In this document: positions 62,145-64,000 of the stretch, piece by piece
Position numbering within the stretch: the stretch's first letter is position 1
Layout of the letters: each line of letters begins with the position of its first letter
From: Streptomyces stelliscabiei
GTDB lineage: Bacteria; Actinomycetota; Actinomycetes; Streptomycetales; Streptomycetaceae
DNA length: 64,000 nt
Assembly (NCBI RefSeq): GCF_014873495.1
Contig: NZ_JADBGF010000001.1
Span: forward strand, 9,858,001 to 9,922,000
Direction: 5' to 3'
Notes under the pieces: model-generated
The model's input: only the letters and a program-made list of their open reading frames with translations
Told to the model about the DNA's origin: nothing
The model's database searches: none
Translations under genes and position numbers: made by a program

Positions 62145-63143
62145 TCAGCCGGTGGCGAGGAGTTCGAGCGTGTCGATCACGCGGTTCGAGAAACCCCACT
62201 CGTTGTCGTACCAGGCGACCACCTTGATGTGGCGGCCGTCGACGCGGGTGAGGTCCGAGTCGAAGATCGACGAGGCGGGATTGCCCGTGATGTCGGAGGA
62301 CACGAGCGGGTCGTCCGAGTACTCCAGGACACCGGCGAGCGGCCCCTGGGCCGCGGCGCGGTAGGCCGCGAGCACCTGGTCGCGCGTCACGTCGCGGGCG
62401 ACGGTCGTGTTGAGTTCGACGATCGAGCCCACCGGCACCGGTACGCGGATCGAGTCGCCCGACAGCTTGCCTTCGAGGTTCGGCAGCACCAGGCCGATGG
62501 CCTTGGCGGCACCGGTCGTCGTCGGCACGATGTTGACGCCGGCGGCCCGGGCGCGACGGGCGTCGCGGTGCGGTCCGTCCTGGAGGTTCTGCTCCTGGGT
62601 GTAGGCGTGCACGGTCGTCATGAACCCGTGCTCGATGCCGGCCAGTTCGTCCAGGACCTTGGCCAGGGGCGCGAGTGCGTTGGTGGTGCAGGAGGCGTTG
62701 GAGACGACCGTGTGCAGGTCCGGGTCGTAGGCGTCGGTGTTGACCCCGAACGCGAGGGTGACGTCGGCGCCGTCCGACGGCGCGCTGACGAGAACCTTGC
62801 GGGCGCCCGCGTCGAGATGGGCGCGGGCGGCCTTCGCCGAGGTGAAGCGGCCGGTCGCCTCCAGGACGATGTCGACGCCGAGTTCGGCCCACGGCAGCTG
62901 CGCCGGCTCACGCTCGGCGAGCACCGTGATCCGGCGGCCGTCCACGACGAGGGCGTTGCCGTCGACGGTCACCGGGCGTCCGAGGCGGCCGGCCGTCGAG
63001 TCGTAGGCGAGCAGCCGGGCGAGTGTGGCGGGCTCGGTGAGGTCGTTGACGGCGACGATCTCCAGGGTGCTGTCACGCTCCAGCAGTGCGCGCAGCACAT
63101 TGCGTCCGATGCGGCCGAATCCGTTGATGGCGATGCGAGTCAT
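62145..63143 (-). CDS. gap: Glyceraldehyde-3-phosphate dehydrogenase, type I
   Basis: The 332-residue protein starts MTRIAINGFGRIGRNVLRAL and contains the catalytic site SNASCTTNALAPLAKVLD with the active Cys, HAYTQEQNLQDGPHRDARRA, NIVPTTTGAAKAIGLVLPNL and the C-terminal WYDNEWGFSNRVIDTLE. All catalytic and NAD-binding residues look intact. Streptomyces carries more than one gap gene; this isolated copy, away from pgk and tpi, is probably an accessory or stress-linked form. It is preceded by a 28-bp tandem repeat and not in an operon. Confidence 0.96.
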   Translation of the reverse strand: MTRIAINGFGRIGRNVLRALLERDSTLEIVAVNDLTEPATLARLLAYDSTAGRLGRPVTVDGNALVVDGRRITVLAEREPAQLPWAELGVDIVLEATGRFTSAKAARAHLDAGARKVLVSAPSDGADVTLAFGVNTDAYDPDLHTVVSNASCTTNALAPLAKVLDELAGIEHGFMTTVHAYTQEQNLQDGPHRDARRARAAGVNIVPTTTGAAKAIGLVLPNLEGKLSGDSIRVPVPVGSIVELNTTVARDVTRDQVLAAYRAAAQGPLAGVLEYSDDPLVSSDITGNPASSIFDSDLTRVDGRHIKVVAWYDNEWGFSNRVIDTLELLATG

Positions 63144-63240
63144 GTGTGGTGTCCCTTCCCTTCGCCACACAAGGCTCGCCCGCGGCTCACCTCGCTGACA
63201 GTGGCGGGATCGCCATGGTTCACAAGGATCGCGCCACGGC

Positions 63241-63323
63241 CACGGTTCCGCGACGGCCACGGTCCGCGCACGGTTCCGCGACGGCCACGGTCCGCGCACG
63301 GTTCCGCCACGGCCACGGTCCCG
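63241..63323. repeat. 28-bp tandem repeat, about three copies, upstream of gap
   Basis: Two exact units at 63241-63268 and 63269-63296 (CACGGTTCCGCGACGGCCAC followed by GGTCCGCG) are followed by a diverged third at 63297-63323. They lie 98-180 nt before the gap start and just below the AraC stop. The internal CACGG element recurs twice per unit. It may be a decayed intergenic repeat or a control element. Confidence 0.85.
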
Positions 63324-63339
63324 CCACGACCAGGGTTCA

Positions 63340-64000
63340 TCACGTGCCGCGGGTGAAGGTGCGTCGGTACTCGCTCGGGGTGGTGCCCAGGATGTGCTGG
63401 AAGTGCAGGCGGAGGTTCGCGCCGGTGCCGAGACCGACGTCGGCGGCGATCTGTTCGACACTGCGCTCGGAGCGCTCCAGCAGTTCGCGGGACAGGTCGA
63501 TGCGGGCGCGCATCACCCACTGCATCGGCGTGTAGCCGGTCTCCTCGACGAAGCGCCGGGAGAACGTGCGCGCCGAGACGCCCGCCTGCCGCGCCAGGGT
63601 GTCGAGGCTGAGGGGCTCTCCGAGGCGGTGCAGCGCCCACTCGCGAGTGGCGGCGAACCGCTCACCGAGCGGCTCGGGGACGCTGCGCGGCACGTACTGG
63701 GCCTGGCCGCCGCTGCGGTACGGGGCCGCGACCAGGCGGCGGGCCGCGTGGTTGGACGCGGCCACTCCGAGGTCGCCGCGCAGGATGTGCAGGCAGAGGT
63801 CGATGCCGGAGGCGGCGCCGGCCGAGGTGAGCACGCTGCCCTCGTCGACGAACAGCACGTTCTCGTCGACCTGGACCAGCGGATGCCTGGCCATGAGCGC
63901 ACGCGTGTAGTGCCAGTGCGTCGTGGCGCGTCGGCCGTCGAGCAGACCCGTGGCGGCGAGCGCGAAGGCGCCCGTGGAGATGGCGGCGAGCCGCGCGCCC
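63340..64000 (-). CDS. GlxA-type regulator: DJ-1/PfpI-like domain plus AraC DNA-binding domain (5' end outside window)
   Basis: The visible 220 residues include the end of the amidotransferase-like domain (GARLAAISTGAFALAATGLL, TTHWHYTRALMARHPLVQVD, GIDLCLHILRGDLGVAASNH) and a full AraC DNA-binding domain (EPLSLDTLARQAGVSARTFS, RRFVEETGYTPMQWVMRARI, SVEQIAADVGLGTGANLRLH, FQHILGTTPSEYRRTF). This order is that of GlxA/FtrA-type regulators. The start lies beyond position 64000. Because the target is unknown, no regulon is proposed. Confidence 0.93.
   Translation of the reverse strand, partial: GARLAAISTGAFALAATGLLDGRRATTHWHYTRALMARHPLVQVDENVLFVDEGSVLTSAGAASGIDLCLHILRGDLGVAASNHAARRLVAAPYRSGGQAQYVPRSVPEPLGERFAATREWALHRLGEPLSLDTLARQAGVSARTFSRRFVEETGYTPMQWVMRARIDLSRELLERSERSVEQIAADVGLGTGANLRLHFQHILGTTPSEYRRTFTRGT

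Overview
The window is very GC-rich, its genes use GTG and TTG starts freely, and its families are typical of actinomycetes: an F420-type LLM oxidoreductase, 2-methylisoborneol synthase, FHA/Ser-Thr kinase pairs and a CebR-type operator. It reads as a Streptomyces chromosome segment. At least ten decayed or truncated genes, an inactivated insertion sequence and a crowd of small one-component regulators suggest a chromosome arm rather than the core (inference). I saw no tRNA, rRNA or CRISPR array.

Layout. 0-2.3 kb: a C45-family hydrolase cut by the window edge, an epimerase relic and a frameshifted IS5-type transposase. 2.3-7.4 kb: a six-gene minus-strand run (glyoxalase-fold protein, NAD(P)-binding reductase, RidA-like protein, second reductase, old yellow enzyme, ATP-grasp-like protein) divergent from a GntR/FCD regulator, with paired palindromes between them. 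7.5-17.4 kb: relics, a methyltransferase, a VanW-domain protein, an HxlR regulator, an SRPBCC/LLM pair, and an IclR regulator divergent from CoA-transferase subunits A and B. 17.8-21.6 kb: the most notable locus, a three-gene operon for a cyclic-nucleotide-domain (family 2B) encapsulin shell, 2-methylisoborneol synthase and the GPP 2-C-methyltransferase, closed by a strong hairpin. Methyltransferase and cyclase are the two known steps from geranyl diphosphate to 2-MIB, and the shell is predicted to house the cyclase.

21.7-29 kb: a reductase, a SnoaL-like protein, a frameshifted LysR, an MMPL relic, a membrane protein, then a TPR protein translationally coupled to a polyprenyl diphosphate synthase behind a 13-bp-phased GTATAC array. 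29-43 kb: a methyltransferase, a GH30 glycosidase with a CebR-type box, an ABC exporter, an M23 peptidase, a kinase/FHA pair, a TetR/reductase pair with four matching operators, and a frameshifted maleylpyruvate isomerase-like gene. 43.3-51.1 kb: a MacB/FtsX-type ABC system with two very large permeases and two ATPases, one carrying a C-terminal AbrB-like domain. 51.4-64 kb: a reductase, sirtuin-like and AraC relics, M1 peptidase, DJ-1-type protein, S8 protease lipoprotein, ornithine cyclodeaminase-like protein, a TIM-barrel/membrane protein pair, TetR divergent from a flavin monooxygenase, GAPDH, and an AraC/GlxA regulator running off the end.

The best candidate for an unusual system is the terpene-cyclase nanocompartment at 17.8-21.6 kb. 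The class is already described, but its nucleotide-binding cassette and the cargo-loading region of the cyclase look worth direct testing. The TPR/prenyl-synthase operon with its phased array is the best candidate for something undescribed.
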